Shown here one piece after another: positions 6,875 to 15,181 of a stretch of 35,506 nucleotides of DNA (its first letter is position 1; each line of letters opens with the position of its first letter). A model generated the notes under the pieces. It did no database searches and was not told where the DNA came from. It worked only from the letters and a program-made list of their open reading frames with translations. Source of the DNA: SAR324 cluster bacterium (GTDB lineage: Bacteria > SAR324 > NAC60-12); contig JADGAT010000054.1 of assembly GCA_015231885.1 (NCBI GenBank), positions 1-35,506 on the forward strand. The letters are read 5' to 3'. A program made the translations under genes and the position numbers.

Positions 6875-7729
6875 CTATTTTGCACCATCTACCTGCTCTT
6901 TCATGAACTGCAGTAATTCTTCGCGGTACCTTTTATCCTGAAGCGCCAGCTTGATAGTCGTTTGGACATAACCCAAGGGCTCTCCCACATCATAACGCTG
7001 TCCGGTAAACCTCACTGCTGAAACTTTACCCACTCTTGCCATCGAATTGATTGCTTCTGTCTGTGTGAATTCCCCTTCGCGAGCATCATCAACCGTTTGG
7101 CGTAAAATATCAAAAAGATCTGGTGTATACAAATAGCGCCCAAATGATACCAAGTGACTCGGCTCGGTTCCAGGATCAGGTTTTTCGACCATTTGCCGAA
7201 CCCCCATCACACCTTCAGTCCCTTCTGGATCAATCACACCATAACGGGACACATCTTCTTTGACTTCCTGCACCGCCAAAATAGTATTCCCTGTTTTGTT
7301 ATAAGCATCAATGAGCTGCTTTGATAGAGGAGGGTCTCCCAAAACAATATCATCGGGATATGCTACGACAAAAGGTTCCCCGGACACAAAAGGTTCGACA
7401 AGCATCAAAGCATTTCCTGTTCCCATCATGTAATGCTGGCGCATGATAAAAATATTGGCAGCAATCGGTTCAATTTTTTCCAGCCGATCCAACTTTTTCG
7501 CCTCCGTAAAAGTAGTCTCCAACTCTATTTCATGGTCAAAATAATCTTCCAACGATTTTTTTCGACGTGAAGAAACAATTAAAATATCCTGAATCCCGGA
7601 ATTTACCATTTCCTTAACAATATAATCAATGGCAGGAGTATCGATTATTGGAAACATTTCTTTTGGGATCGTTTTGGAGGCAGGTAAAAACCGAGTGGCA
7701 TATCCTGCTGCTAAAATAACACCTTTCAT
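6875..7729 (-). CDS. galU: UTP-glucose-1-phosphate uridylyltransferase
   Basis: 284 residues from MKGVILAAGYATRFLP; GGAG six bases upstream supports this start over one four codons earlier. The N-terminal nucleotide-binding signature, the PKEMFPI lysine segment, the MGTGNAL and YPDDI motifs (metal-binding Asp) and the EKP segment are those of GalU/GtaB. It makes UDP-glucose from UTP and glucose 1-phosphate for envelope polysaccharide and lipopolysaccharide. It lies immediately downstream of pcm on the same strand, and its ribosome site touches the pcm stop. The phosphohexomutase that would supply its substrate is about 1.5 kb away. Confidence 0.95.
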   Translation of the reverse strand: MKGVILAAGYATRFLPASKTIPKEMFPIIDTPAIDYIVKEMVNSGIQDILIVSSRRKKSLEDYFDHEIELETTFTEAKKLDRLEKIEPIAANIFIMRQHYMMGTGNALMLVEPFVSGEPFVVAYPDDIVLGDPPLSKQLIDAYNKTGNTILAVQEVKEDVSRYGVIDPEGTEGVMGVRQMVEKPDPGTEPSHLVSFGRYLYTPDLFDILRQTVDDAREGEFTQTEAINSMARVGKVSAVRFTGQRYDVGEPLGYVQTTIKLALQDKRYREELLQFMKEQVDGAK

Positions 7730-7741
7730 ATTAATCTCCAT

Positions 7742-8428
7742 TTACACTAAGGGGACAAAGGAAAACATCCCATGTCTACTGGTTTTGAATTCGTCTCCGG
7801 ATCTGTGAATTTTTAACATTTCACATCCATACGGTTTGCCTACAGGAACCACCATGATACCATCTTCGGCCAGTTGCCCAAGCAGCTTTTCAGGAACAAC
7901 AGAAGCAGCGGCCGTCACAATGATACGTTTATAAGGTGCAGCCTTTTCATATCCCTGTTTTCCATCTTGCTGAATCACCTGGACATTGACAATGCCGGCA
8001 TCATGGATATTATTTTGCGCAAAAGCAGCCAATTCTGGTATATATTCTAACGTATACACAAAATTAGCTAGTTTCGATAGTATTGCTGCGTTATATCCAC
8101 TTCCTGCTCCAATTTCCAGAACTTTATGACCTTCTTCTACTTCCAAAAGCTCAATCATCAGCATCACCGTCGTCGGTTGGGAAATCGTTTGTCCGTAGCC
8201 AACAGGAAGCGGATGATCCTGATATGCGAGTTTCCTTGCATTGGGCTGCACAAATTGTTCTCTGGAGACTTGCAAAAATGCGGATAAAGCGTTCTCATTG
8301 GTAACTGTACGAGATTGTTTCCAAAACTCATAAAGCTGCTGTTTTGTTGTTAAGCTCATACTGGCAATATTCATGATATTTGTGATAGATTCTAAATATG
8401 CTATACCTTGCGATAGGAAATTTGTCAA
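7742..8428 (-). CDS. pcm: Protein-L-isoaspartate O-methyltransferase
   Basis: The catalytic core begins near SREQFVQP and contains GYGQTISQP, the substrate-binding signature of PCMT enzymes, and VLEIGAGSGYNAAIL, the SAM-binding motif I. The enzyme methylates isoaspartyl residues in damaged proteins to start their repair. The longest frame starts at TTG 8428 with AGG five bases upstream. In-frame ATG codons downstream (MNIASM, MSLTTK) would give a length closer to family members, so the start is uncertain. The gene is first of a two-gene unit with galU and diverges from the DUF971 gene. Confidence 0.92.
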   Translation of the reverse strand: MTNFLSQGIAYLESITNIMNIASMSLTTKQQLYEFWKQSRTVTNENALSAFLQVSREQFVQPNARKLAYQDHPLPVGYGQTISQPTTVMLMIELLEVEEGHKVLEIGAGSGYNAAILSKLANFVYTLEYIPELAAFAQNNIHDAGIVNVQVIQQDGKQGYEKAAPYKRIIVTAAASVVPEKLLGQLAEDGIMVVPVGKPYGCEMLKIHRSGDEFKTSRHGMFSFVPLV

Positions 8429-8519
8429 AATTACCTGACAATTGCCTCCAAACTCTGTAAGGTAATTTCGTCTTTACAAAATTTGAAATCTTGATTATGC
8501 CTTTAATTAGATACAAGTC

Positions 8520-8864
8520 ATGTCAAAAAGTTTAAAACGGAGAAAACCAGAAACGATACTTGCGGGGGATGATTTATATATTCTTTGGAAAGATGGCCAC
8601 GAAAGTCACTACGCCTTTTTCCAACTTCGCGATGCTTGCCCCTGTGCAAGCTGCGTTGATGAAATCACAGGAAAAAAACGACTGGATCCAGCAACCATTT
8701 CTTCCAATATTCGATTGCGGAGCTGCGATTACATCGGTAATTACGCCTTACGAATTAACTGGAGCGATGGCCACAACACAGGTCTATACTCTTTTAAATT
8801 TCTCCGAGGTCGATGTCCATGTTCCCTCTGTGAATCAGAAAAACAATCAACACTCACTTCATAA
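8520..8864 (+). CDS. DUF971 protein (gamma-butyrobetaine hydroxylase-like N-terminal domain)
   Basis: 114 residues. LYILWKDGHESHY, a C-P-C-A-S-C motif and the later NWSDGHNTGLYSFKFLRGRCPC block match DUF971/GBBH-like_N. This is a small domain found alone in bacteria or fused to Mrp-type iron-sulfur carriers and to gamma-butyrobetaine hydroxylases. The paired cysteines (CPCASC and CPCSLC) suggest a metal or Fe-S site. No clear ribosome site precedes the ATG. It sits 21 bases before the HD-GYP-like gene and is probably co-transcribed with it. Confidence 0.85.
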   Translation: MSKSLKRRKPETILAGDDLYILWKDGHESHYAFFQLRDACPCASCVDEITGKKRLDPATISSNIRLRSCDYIGNYALRINWSDGHNTGLYSFKFLRGRCPCSLCESEKQSTLTS

Positions 8865-8885
8865 TTTCAGACCCAAAAGGAAACT

Positions 8886-10229
8886 ATGGCTTTGATGCAG
8901 AATGTCACAGTAAGCGAATTAAAAATCAACATGAGAATTGTCGAATTTACGAAATTTGCAAAACCATATACAAATATGGAAGAAAAAATATGCAAATTTG
9001 TTCAACATAATTTCAGAGGATCTGCTGCAGAGATCATGAGAGGTGGAAAAAAAGCGACCTGTCCTGTTGCCAAAATCATACCAGGCGATTCCCTGCTGAA
9101 GGTTATAAAAATCCCTGATACTTTGAGAAAGCTCACTACTGTCAGCAAAGGACTTCCTCCCGAATTGAAAAAAAGGGGCTTTTTGGAATTTACGGTGGAG
9201 CCTCCCCCTAAGAAAGCACCCACCAGTAAACAAGAGCAGCATCAGGAAAATGTAAACCAGGCAAATGAATTTATTCAAAATATGAAAAAAGGTGTCGCAG
9301 CTCGTGATAAAGCAACCGATGCGGCTAGAGATGTACTGGACAATGCTCGCAAAAAGCCACCCAGTCCTGAAGAAGTGAAGGAAAATATAAACGCTGTGAT
9401 GAGTGAATCATCTCCTGAAGCCATCAGTGCCATTGCTTCTCTCAAAAGCAGTGACCAGACTTATGCACACTGTGTGGATGCTGCAGCAATCTTTCAAACA
9501 GCATACCATGCCATCAAACAGAAAAAAGGAGAAAATTCTCTTTTTGAAAATCCACAAATGGCAACATTTGGTGCATTCATGCATGATTTTGGAAAAGCAA
9601 AAGTTCCAAAAAATGTCCTGGAAAGTACGGTTCGGTTTGAAAGAGAAAGCAAAGAAATGCACCTCCTCCAATCTCATCCCGTCTTTGGTGCAGAATTGCT
9701 GGAGGGTATGGGAATGGCCAAACATATTATCAACATGGCACACTACCATCATGTTAAAATGGATCCGAGTTTAAATTCTAGTTATCCTCAGGGAGTTAAT
9801 TACGATGATGTATTGATGGAGACACGTCTGGTTTCTATTGTTGACGTATATCAAGCGTTGATTGGCCGCCGAAGTTATAAAAAATCATGGGCTCCTGCAG
9901 CAGCAATTCGTTATATTGATGCCTTAGCAGGCGCAGAATTTGACCCGGATGTGTGGGACGATTTTGTCAGTGTGATGGGCATCTATCCTAAAGGATCTCT
10001 TGTAGAACTTTCCGATGAGTCAATGGCATTTGTTATGAATGTTCCAGACGACGACTTGGAATCTCCTCAAGTTGCTGTTTTCCGTGATGCCGATGGTAAT
10101 GACCTGGAGCGTCCTATTTTAATTGATTTGCAAGAAGAAGATGAGCTAGAAATCGAACAGGACTTGGATCATTATGAAGTGCTTGGAGAAGAAGCCATGG
10201 AGATCTTTCTCCGTCTCGAAATTTCATAA
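8886..10229 (+). CDS. HD-GYP-like phosphohydrolase with degenerate GYP motif
   Basis: 447 residues, with AAGGA before the ATG. Residues 1 to about 110 resemble the DUF3391-type N-terminal domain often preceding HD-GYP; residues 110-180 are charged and helical. The HD domain has H195, H233-D234, H264, H288-H289 and D320, which are the metal ligands of HD-GYP c-di-GMP phosphodiesterases. In the signature HHE..DG.GYP this protein has HHVKMDPSLNSSYP: the Glu and the Gly of GYP are changed. Metal ligands are kept, so it may still hydrolyse a cyclic dinucleotide, or act as a sensor. The C-terminus (about 390-447) is very acidic. Confidence 0.8.
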   Translation: MALMQNVTVSELKINMRIVEFTKFAKPYTNMEEKICKFVQHNFRGSAAEIMRGGKKATCPVAKIIPGDSLLKVIKIPDTLRKLTTVSKGLPPELKKRGFLEFTVEPPPKKAPTSKQEQHQENVNQANEFIQNMKKGVAARDKATDAARDVLDNARKKPPSPEEVKENINAVMSESSPEAISAIASLKSSDQTYAHCVDAAAIFQTAYHAIKQKKGENSLFENPQMATFGAFMHDFGKAKVPKNVLESTVRFERESKEMHLLQSHPVFGAELLEGMGMAKHIINMAHYHHVKMDPSLNSSYPQGVNYDDVLMETRLVSIVDVYQALIGRRSYKKSWAPAAAIRYIDALAGAEFDPDVWDDFVSVMGIYPKGSLVELSDESMAFVMNVPDDDLESPQVAVFRDADGNDLERPILIDLQEEDELEIEQDLDHYEVLGEEAMEIFLRLEIS

Positions 10230-10269
10230 CAATTGAATAATACAACCAATTCGTTTCAAGGTAAAGCAC

Positions 10270-10740
10270 ATGCAAGTCATCGAAGGGCAATTAATCGCAA
10301 ATAATTTAAAATTCGTGTTTGTGGTTTCTCGGTTCAACGGATTTATTACAGAAAGCTTACTTGGCGGAGCACTGGACTGCTTCCGTCGTCATGGCGGGTC
10401 AGAAGATGATATAACCGTTGTAAAAGTCCCCGGTGCATTTGAAATTCCACTCACCACCCAACAACTGGCCCTTAGCCAAAAATACGATGCAATTGTCTGC
10501 CTGGGAGTTGTCATTCGAGGAGGAACTCCTCATTTTGATTATGTATGCTCCGAATCAGCAGGAGGCGTTGCATCCCTTGCCCTAACAACCAACACCCCCA
10601 TCGCTTTTGGTATCCTCACAACTGACTCAATTGAACAAGCCATTGAACGTGCCGGTACCAAAGCCGGCAATAAAGGAGTCGATGCCACATTGAGTGCCAT
10701 TGAAATGGCAAACCTTCTAAAATGTATAAAAAAGGCATAA
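10270..10740 (+). CDS. ribH: 6,7-dimethyl-8-ribityllumazine synthase
   Basis: 156 residues, the normal length. It condenses 5-amino-6-ribitylamino-uracil with 3,4-dihydroxybutanone phosphate, the penultimate step of riboflavin synthesis. The motifs [30 protein letters not shown] (catalytic His88) and FGILTTD are all present, as are the C-terminal NKG and A-x-A-x-x-E-M-A-N-L segments. AAGG lies 8 bases before the ATG. Many genomes have nusB directly after ribH; here only small unknown genes follow. No FMN riboswitch is visible upstream, and the gene probably reads from the HD-GYP transcript or its own promoter within the 40-bp gap. Confidence 0.96.
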   Translation: MQVIEGQLIANNLKFVFVVSRFNGFITESLLGGALDCFRRHGGSEDDITVVKVPGAFEIPLTTQQLALSQKYDAIVCLGVVIRGGTPHFDYVCSESAGGVASLALTTNTPIAFGILTTDSIEQAIERAGTKAGNKGVDATLSAIEMANLLKCIKKA

Positions 10741-10868
10741 TTTATGCATCGGCAATACTAAGGTATATTAGTAATTGATTGAAAGAATTGGAATGCTTTT
10801 TCAGGCAATATTATCTGAATTCACTTTCAATACTCTAGATCGAAGGCAGTATCGCCAAAGGAGGGACA

Positions 10869-11057
10869 ATGTGTGAGACATTAAGTAAGATGGTTTGGAA
10901 ACTGGAGAAATTAACAACACGCCGCATTTCTATCTCACGGGCACTCGATTTTCTTGAAGCAACAACAGACAATACAGATGAAATCATTGTGATCAACATT
11001 TTGCGTGAATCATACAATGAACTGCTCGTAGAAGAACATTCATACAAAACCGCCTGA
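10869..11057 (+). CDS. 62-residue protein of unknown function
   Basis: A strong GGAGG ribosome site six bases before the ATG supports translation. The product is helical and charged, with no membrane segment, and contains a single Cys near the start. No family is recognised. It lies about 130 bases after ribH with no obvious terminator between, so co-transcription is possible. Fair chance of being real on the basis of the ribosome site. Confidence 0.5.
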   Translation: MCETLSKMVWKLEKLTTRRISISRALDFLEATTDNTDEIIVINILRESYNELLVEEHSYKTA

Positions 11058-11203
11058 ACCTAGCAAGCACACATAATTTTGCTTTCTTTCTCATTCTGAA
11101 TCAAACAGCAAACAATCACTTTTAGTGGAGTAATGTTCTACTGAATAAAATAGTGCTTATACCCAAACATTGAGAGATGAGGAAAAAATAAATTCCAACA
11201 ACA

Positions 11204-11234
11204 ATTCCCTCTTTAGCAAAGGGGGCAGGGGTGG
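11204..11234 (-). repeat. GC-rich palindromic repeat, copy B
   Basis: Arms CCCTCTTT and AAAGGGGG flank AGC, followed by CAGGGGTGG. On the minus strand it starts CCACCCCTGCCCCC, matching copy A at 407-433 and copy C at 35039-35068. It lies in a 265-bp gap between two small genes, which otherwise shows no feature. Confidence 0.55.
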
Positions 11235-11323
11235 TTCGCGTGCAGGGATTGTCAAAAGATAGGAAGTTATTTAATTCTCATTCCTAAAAATCAAAAACAT
11301 GCGAAACAAAGGGAAGGGGAACT

Positions 11324-11578
11324 ATGGGTTTTTCGATGACAATGTGGTTACTGGCCTGTATGGGCTTGGGGACTCTTATGTACTTTTGGAATAAAAAGAA
11401 ATCAGAAAAAACAGAACAAGTTGGTACAGCTGAAGAATTTTCAAACTTCACGTTATATTTCGACCCAATCCGTGGAGAAGGACATTTATTCGTTGGAGGA
11501 ACTCTTGTTATTATTACATTTTCCCTGTTTTGCCATGAACTCGCCAAAATTTTAACAGGAATCATACTTGGCATCTGA
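11324..11578 (+). CDS. Small two-helix membrane protein of unknown function
   Basis: 84 residues. A GAAGGGG run 6 bases before the ATG is a good ribosome site. The N-terminal hydrophobic segment (residues about 4-21) ends in a W-N-K-K-K-K positive stretch, and a second hydrophobic segment covers about 57-84. The middle is polar with an acidic patch. The topology suggests an inner-membrane protein with both ends on the same side. No family is recognised. Its stop codon overlaps the left end of a repeat that recurs at 26643. Confidence 0.55.
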   Translation: MGFSMTMWLLACMGLGTLMYFWNKKKSEKTEQVGTAEEFSNFTLYFDPIRGEGHLFVGGTLVIITFSLFCHELAKILTGIILGI

Positions 11579-11600
11579 GGAATGCTCAAACAATAACTTA
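11578..11600 (+). repeat. Isolated end of the palindromic element seen at 26641-26803
   Basis: Bases 11578-11600 are identical over 23 bases (beginning AGGAATGCTCAAACAATAAC) to bases 26643-26665, the left end of the larger element. The match stops abruptly and no right end is found before the next gene, so this is a solo or decayed end. Confidence 0.6.
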
Positions 11601-11706
11601 CCATTTTTACAATCCTCTTTTTTCATTTTCCCTCGCATAATCTTAAAATTTCGCTACTATTGTATCGTTCTGCCAACTTTCTCTTTTTTACCAAAGCCTC
11701 ACCATC

Positions 11707-12693
11707 ATGATCAACGCGACCGGATTGACCAAAAGGTTCAAAAGTTATAAAAAGCCACCAGGTTTTTTTGCTTCCTTAAAATCATTATTCTACCGCCAAT
11801 ACGAAACCAATTATGCCGTCAATTCATTTGATGTTCATATTGAGCCTGGGGAGATTGTAGGTTTACTGGGACCAAACGGAGCAGGAAAAACGACACTGAT
11901 GAAAATGTTTACCGGAATTATCACACCATCTGATGGACAATTGAAGGTATTGGGATACATTCCTGCAAAGAGAGACCGGCTGTTTCGCAAACAAATCGCT
12001 TTAGTTATGGGGCAAAAATCTCAACTATGGTGGGATATTCCCGCAATGGATTCCTTTCAGCTGCTGCAACGCTATTATGAAATAGACAATACAGCCTTTC
12101 AGTCGCGGGTTGCTGAGCTGGCCCATTTGTTGGGTGCAGAAAAATTTCTCGACGTTCATGTTCGAAAATTATCTCTGGGCGAACGGATGAAAGTCGAACT
12201 GATGGCCTGCCTTTTACACGAGCCCAAACTGATCTTTTTAGACGAGCCGACCATTGGCCTCGATTTAATTGCCCAAAAAAATATTCGGGACTTTTTGAAA
12301 AAATACCACGAGAAAACTCAAACCACCATTGTCCTGACATCTCATTACATGGCAGATGTTGAAGCATTGTGTTCCCGCATCATTCTCATTTTGGATGGGA
12401 AGCAAGGATTTGATGGACCGATTGGAGAATTCGAGACCTTATTAGGCCATGAAAAAAATGTTTCTTTTTTATTTTCGGAGCAGCAGGACCCGATCAATTC
12501 CTTATGGAAGGAATATGACGCACAGTGGAATAAAGAGCACACCGAGGTAGATTTGAGGCTGCCGGAAGAAAAATTGAGAGAAGTCTGCGCATACATCCTG
12601 CAGCATTATCCTGTTATTGAATTCAGTACCGAAAAAATGCCAATTGAGCGTGTCATGAAAACGGTCATGTCCAATCCCAAGCTGATCCAATGA
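11707..12693 (+). CDS. ABC transporter ATP-binding protein (ABC-2 exporter)
   Basis: 328 residues. Walker A GPNGAGKT is at 55-62, the signature LSLGE at 155-159, Walker B LIFLDE at 175-180 and the switch His is at 213. The N-terminal insertion before Walker A (K-P-P-G-F-F..LFYRQY) is typical of ATPases paired with PF06182-type permeases. The C-terminal 90 residues form an extra domain. It energises export by the two permeases that follow; the first permease start overlaps its stop (ATGA). The substrate is unknown. No ribosome site is obvious upstream. Confidence 0.93.
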   Translation: MINATGLTKRFKSYKKPPGFFASLKSLFYRQYETNYAVNSFDVHIEPGEIVGLLGPNGAGKTTLMKMFTGIITPSDGQLKVLGYIPAKRDRLFRKQIALVMGQKSQLWWDIPAMDSFQLLQRYYEIDNTAFQSRVAELAHLLGAEKFLDVHVRKLSLGERMKVELMACLLHEPKLIFLDEPTIGLDLIAQKNIRDFLKKYHEKTQTTIVLTSHYMADVEALCSRIILILDGKQGFDGPIGEFETLLGHEKNVSFLFSEQQDPINSLWKEYDAQWNKEHTEVDLRLPEEKLREVCAYILQHYPVIEFSTEKMPIERVMKTVMSNPKLIQ

Positions 12694-13508
12694 TGACTTC
12701 ATTACCCATTGAGTTCTTAAAATGGTTTCAGACCATGAAAGTCTCCTGGTCAGAAATCATGGTATACCGCCTCAATTTTTTGTTAATGGTCATTGGTCCC
12801 ATGCTGGTGCTTTTTTTTATCAAATACAATGTGTGGTCCAGCATTTATCAAGGTACACCAGGCCAGGAAATCAATGGATATACATTTGCAGAGATGATTT
12901 CCTATCACCTCTGGTTCATGATTGTTTCCATGCTCAGCATGGCGTATTCAGGAGAAGATCTGGCTGAAGATATAAGGCTCGGACGCATCTCCAGTTATCT
13001 CATCTACCCTTTTAATTTCTGGCAATTCAATACAGCACGTTTTTTTTCCATCGAATGCATCCAAATTGGAATTGCCCTGATCACTTTAGGAATCAGTTTC
13101 CTGGGGTTTGGTCATATTTTAGGCAAATTGGACCTGCCTGCGTTTTGTGCAGGTTTTGGAATCAGCATTCTGGTTGGTTTTTTCTGGTTCACCATCCAAT
13201 ACACCACCGGATTGTTAGCATTCTGGTTTGAAGAAACCTGGACCTTTCGCGTACTCTTCCAAATCATTGCCCATTTTCTATCCGGTGCCATCATTCCTTT
13301 GGACTTCTACCCTTCCTGGCTGGTTGACATTCTCGAATATTCTCCATTTCCAACACTGGCCTATATTCCTGTCAAAATTTTTTTAGGAAGTTACGAAGAG
13401 CCCCTGAAAGCAGCTTTTATTCTGCTATTCTGGATCGTGGTCAGTACCTGTATTGCCGCATGGGTATGGAAACGGGGACTGAAACTTTACACAGCGGCAG
13501 GAATGTGA
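12690..13508 (+). CDS. ABC-2 family permease subunit (PF06182-type), first of pair
   Basis: 272 residues with about six hydrophobic segments and the cytoplasmic W-x-E-I-M-x-Y-R-L-N-F N-terminal segment found in this permease family. The start overlaps the ATPase stop, giving translational coupling. The segments FLSGAIIPLDFYPSWL and a loop PFPTLAYIPVKIFLG are characteristic of the family near the extracellular entrance. It probably forms a heterodimer with the next product. Related systems export small hydrophobic compounds or are of unknown substrate; nothing here fixes the cargo. Confidence 0.88.
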   Translation: MMTSLPIEFLKWFQTMKVSWSEIMVYRLNFLLMVIGPMLVLFFIKYNVWSSIYQGTPGQEINGYTFAEMISYHLWFMIVSMLSMAYSGEDLAEDIRLGRISSYLIYPFNFWQFNTARFFSIECIQIGIALITLGISFLGFGHILGKLDLPAFCAGFGISILVGFFWFTIQYTTGLLAFWFEETWTFRVLFQIIAHFLSGAIIPLDFYPSWLVDILEYSPFPTLAYIPVKIFLGSYEEPLKAAFILLFWIVVSTCIAAWVWKRGLKLYTAAGM

Positions 13509-13517
13509 GGTAGAGCA

Positions 13518-14336
13518 ATGATTGGACAAATGTGGAATCGCTACAGGCAAAGGTTTATTCACTATTTTCAGGTTTACTCGGGATTTTTTGCGACAAGTTT
13601 TATTGCGGCCATGAGTTTTCGCATCCATTTTGTGCTGCTCATTGTCATGGATTTATTTTTCTATGTCAGTACGCTGGGCTCTGTTCATATCATCTACAAT
13701 CATGTTAGCATGATTGGCCCCTGGAATCGGGAAGAATTGCTTTTTTTTGTTTCGGTCATGCTGACCATTCAACAGTGCCATATGGCCTTTGTGAGTGAAA
13801 ATTTCTGGCTTTTCTCCTCTACTATTCGAACAGGTGCTTTGGATTTTGTTTTATTGAAACCGATCAGTGCACTTTTTTCTTCATTTTTTCGACACATTCG
13901 CCCTGGCAGCTTTATCAACATTCTCATCACATGGATTACTGTGATTTACTATGGAATCGAAGTCCATTTAGGGCTGCTGGCCTGGGTATTATTGCCTTTT
14001 TGCATTCTGTCGGGTCTGATATTGGCATCCAGCCTGGATATGGTCATTGCCTCCAGTATGTTCTGGATGCTGGAAGGGACAGGGATTAATTTTCTACGGA
14101 TAGAGCTGCAGGAGTTGTCTCGATGGCCTGATTTCATTTATGGCTCGATCACCAGCCGAATCCTGACCATTGTTGTTCCTGTCTTATTGATTGGCAGTGC
14201 TCCTGTTCGTTTTTTATTTGATCACAGTGACTGGCTTCCTCTGTTTGGACTCGGAGTTGCCATTATTGTCGTTTGGGTCGTTTTGCATTTTGTCTGGAAT
14301 GCCGGCCTGAATATCTACGAGTCGGCATCCAGTTAA
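13518..14336 (+). CDS. ABC-2 family permease subunit (PF06182-type), second of pair
   Basis: 272 residues, the same length as its partner, with six predicted membrane helices. The N-terminal cytoplasmic segment (Y-F-Q-V-Y-S-G-F) is followed by a helix ending in M-D-L-F-F-Y. Unlike its partner, it has the GALDFVLLKPIS motif common in the family. A short 9-bp gap separates it from the first permease. The gene ends by overlapping the 3' end of the convergent lytic transglycosylase by 4 bp, so the exporter operon most likely ends here. Confidence 0.88.
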   Translation: MIGQMWNRYRQRFIHYFQVYSGFFATSFIAAMSFRIHFVLLIVMDLFFYVSTLGSVHIIYNHVSMIGPWNREELLFFVSVMLTIQQCHMAFVSENFWLFSSTIRTGALDFVLLKPISALFSSFFRHIRPGSFINILITWITVIYYGIEVHLGLLAWVLLPFCILSGLILASSLDMVIASSMFWMLEGTGINFLRIELQELSRWPDFIYGSITSRILTIVVPVLLIGSAPVRFLFDHSDWLPLFGLGVAIIVVWVVLHFVWNAGLNIYESASS

Positions 14337-15121
14337 ATGTCAATTTCTGTATACCCCGGATTATGAGGAATCTTTAAAATTTCTCTGCTCATGTGAGTGG
14401 ATTCTTCCAGTTTTGCATGCAACGGATTTTCCACAACATTGGAAGTCTCCAAGACAAGGTAAAGACGGGAATATTTCTTCCGGGCCACATGAAGCATTGC
14501 TAAAAACCTGGGAACATATTCACGAGGTTCTCTTCTCAAACGCAGCTTCCAATAATTCCAGGAACGCTGTCGTCTCACAGTTCGTTGAATATATCCAGGC
14601 CCACCATTGTATGCCGCCAGCGCCAATTCCCAATTGTAATTAAACTTTTTTCCCAGCACATCTAAATAACGCACTGCTGCCCTTGTTGATTTGCGCCAAT
14701 CGAGACGGTCATCGCGAAACCACCCTATCTTGAGTCCATAGTCTTTTGCAGTGCCTTTTGTGAATTGCCACATGCCTCGCGCACCTGTTGGTGATTTTGC
14801 TTTGGGATTGAAAGAAGATTCCAGCATTGGCAAGTAAGCCAGTTCCATGGGTAATCGGCGCTTCCTCAACTGCTGCTTAATATAAGGCAAATAAGGCTTT
14901 GCCCTTTTGAGAACTTGTTTGACATGTTGTGATCTGGAATATTGTCGGACAAACTTATTGATGCGTCGGTTTTTCTGATTCCAGACATTATTTTTATTGT
15001 CCTTTACACGATAAGAAGGTCTGTATGATTTTGAAGAACGGCACGATTCCAAGCCAAAACAAAAAATAATGAACAACAATACCAATAAAACATTTGATAA
15101 CTTTTTAAACGACTGCGACAT
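14333..15121 (-). CDS. Lipoprotein lytic murein transglycosylase (SLT domain, MltD-like without LysM)
   Basis: 262 residues from MSQSFKK; an upstream start would add 11 residues but spoil the signal peptide. The N-terminus is a lipoprotein signal (hydrophobic 10-24, L-E-S-C with lipidated Cys27). The SLT domain begins near residue 90: ESSFNPKAKSPTGARGMWQ carries catalytic Glu101, and AYNGGPG is the second hallmark. MltD has C-terminal LysM repeats, absent here, so it may need another way to bind peptidoglycan. It cleaves glycan strands with anhydro-MurNAc formation. Downstream of ispE on the same strand. Confidence 0.9.
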   Translation of the reverse strand: MSQSFKKLSNVLLVLLFIIFCFGLESCRSSKSYRPSYRVKDNKNNVWNQKNRRINKFVRQYSRSQHVKQVLKRAKPYLPYIKQQLRKRRLPMELAYLPMLESSFNPKAKSPTGARGMWQFTKGTAKDYGLKIGWFRDDRLDWRKSTRAAVRYLDVLGKKFNYNWELALAAYNGGPGYIQRTVRRQRSWNYWKLRLRREPREYVPRFLAMLHVARKKYSRLYLVLETSNVVENPLHAKLEESTHMSREILKIPHNPGYTEIDI

Positions 15122-15181
15122 AATACTGTAATGAAAAATTAAGAATATTATCAAAAAATAGTGAGAATGATCATATAAAGA

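Noticed and set aside
8919..9278. Minus-strand Phe/Leu-rich frame of 119 codons
   Set aside because: Antisense to the HD-GYP-like gene; composition is that of a reverse translation of a Lys/Glu-rich coding region.
10230..10269. FMN riboswitch before ribH
   Set aside because: The gap is only 40 bp and shows none of the conserved RFN-element sequence.
11058..11323. CRISPR array or tRNA in the gap
   Set aside because: No regularly spaced direct repeats and no cloverleaf sequence were seen here or anywhere else in the window.
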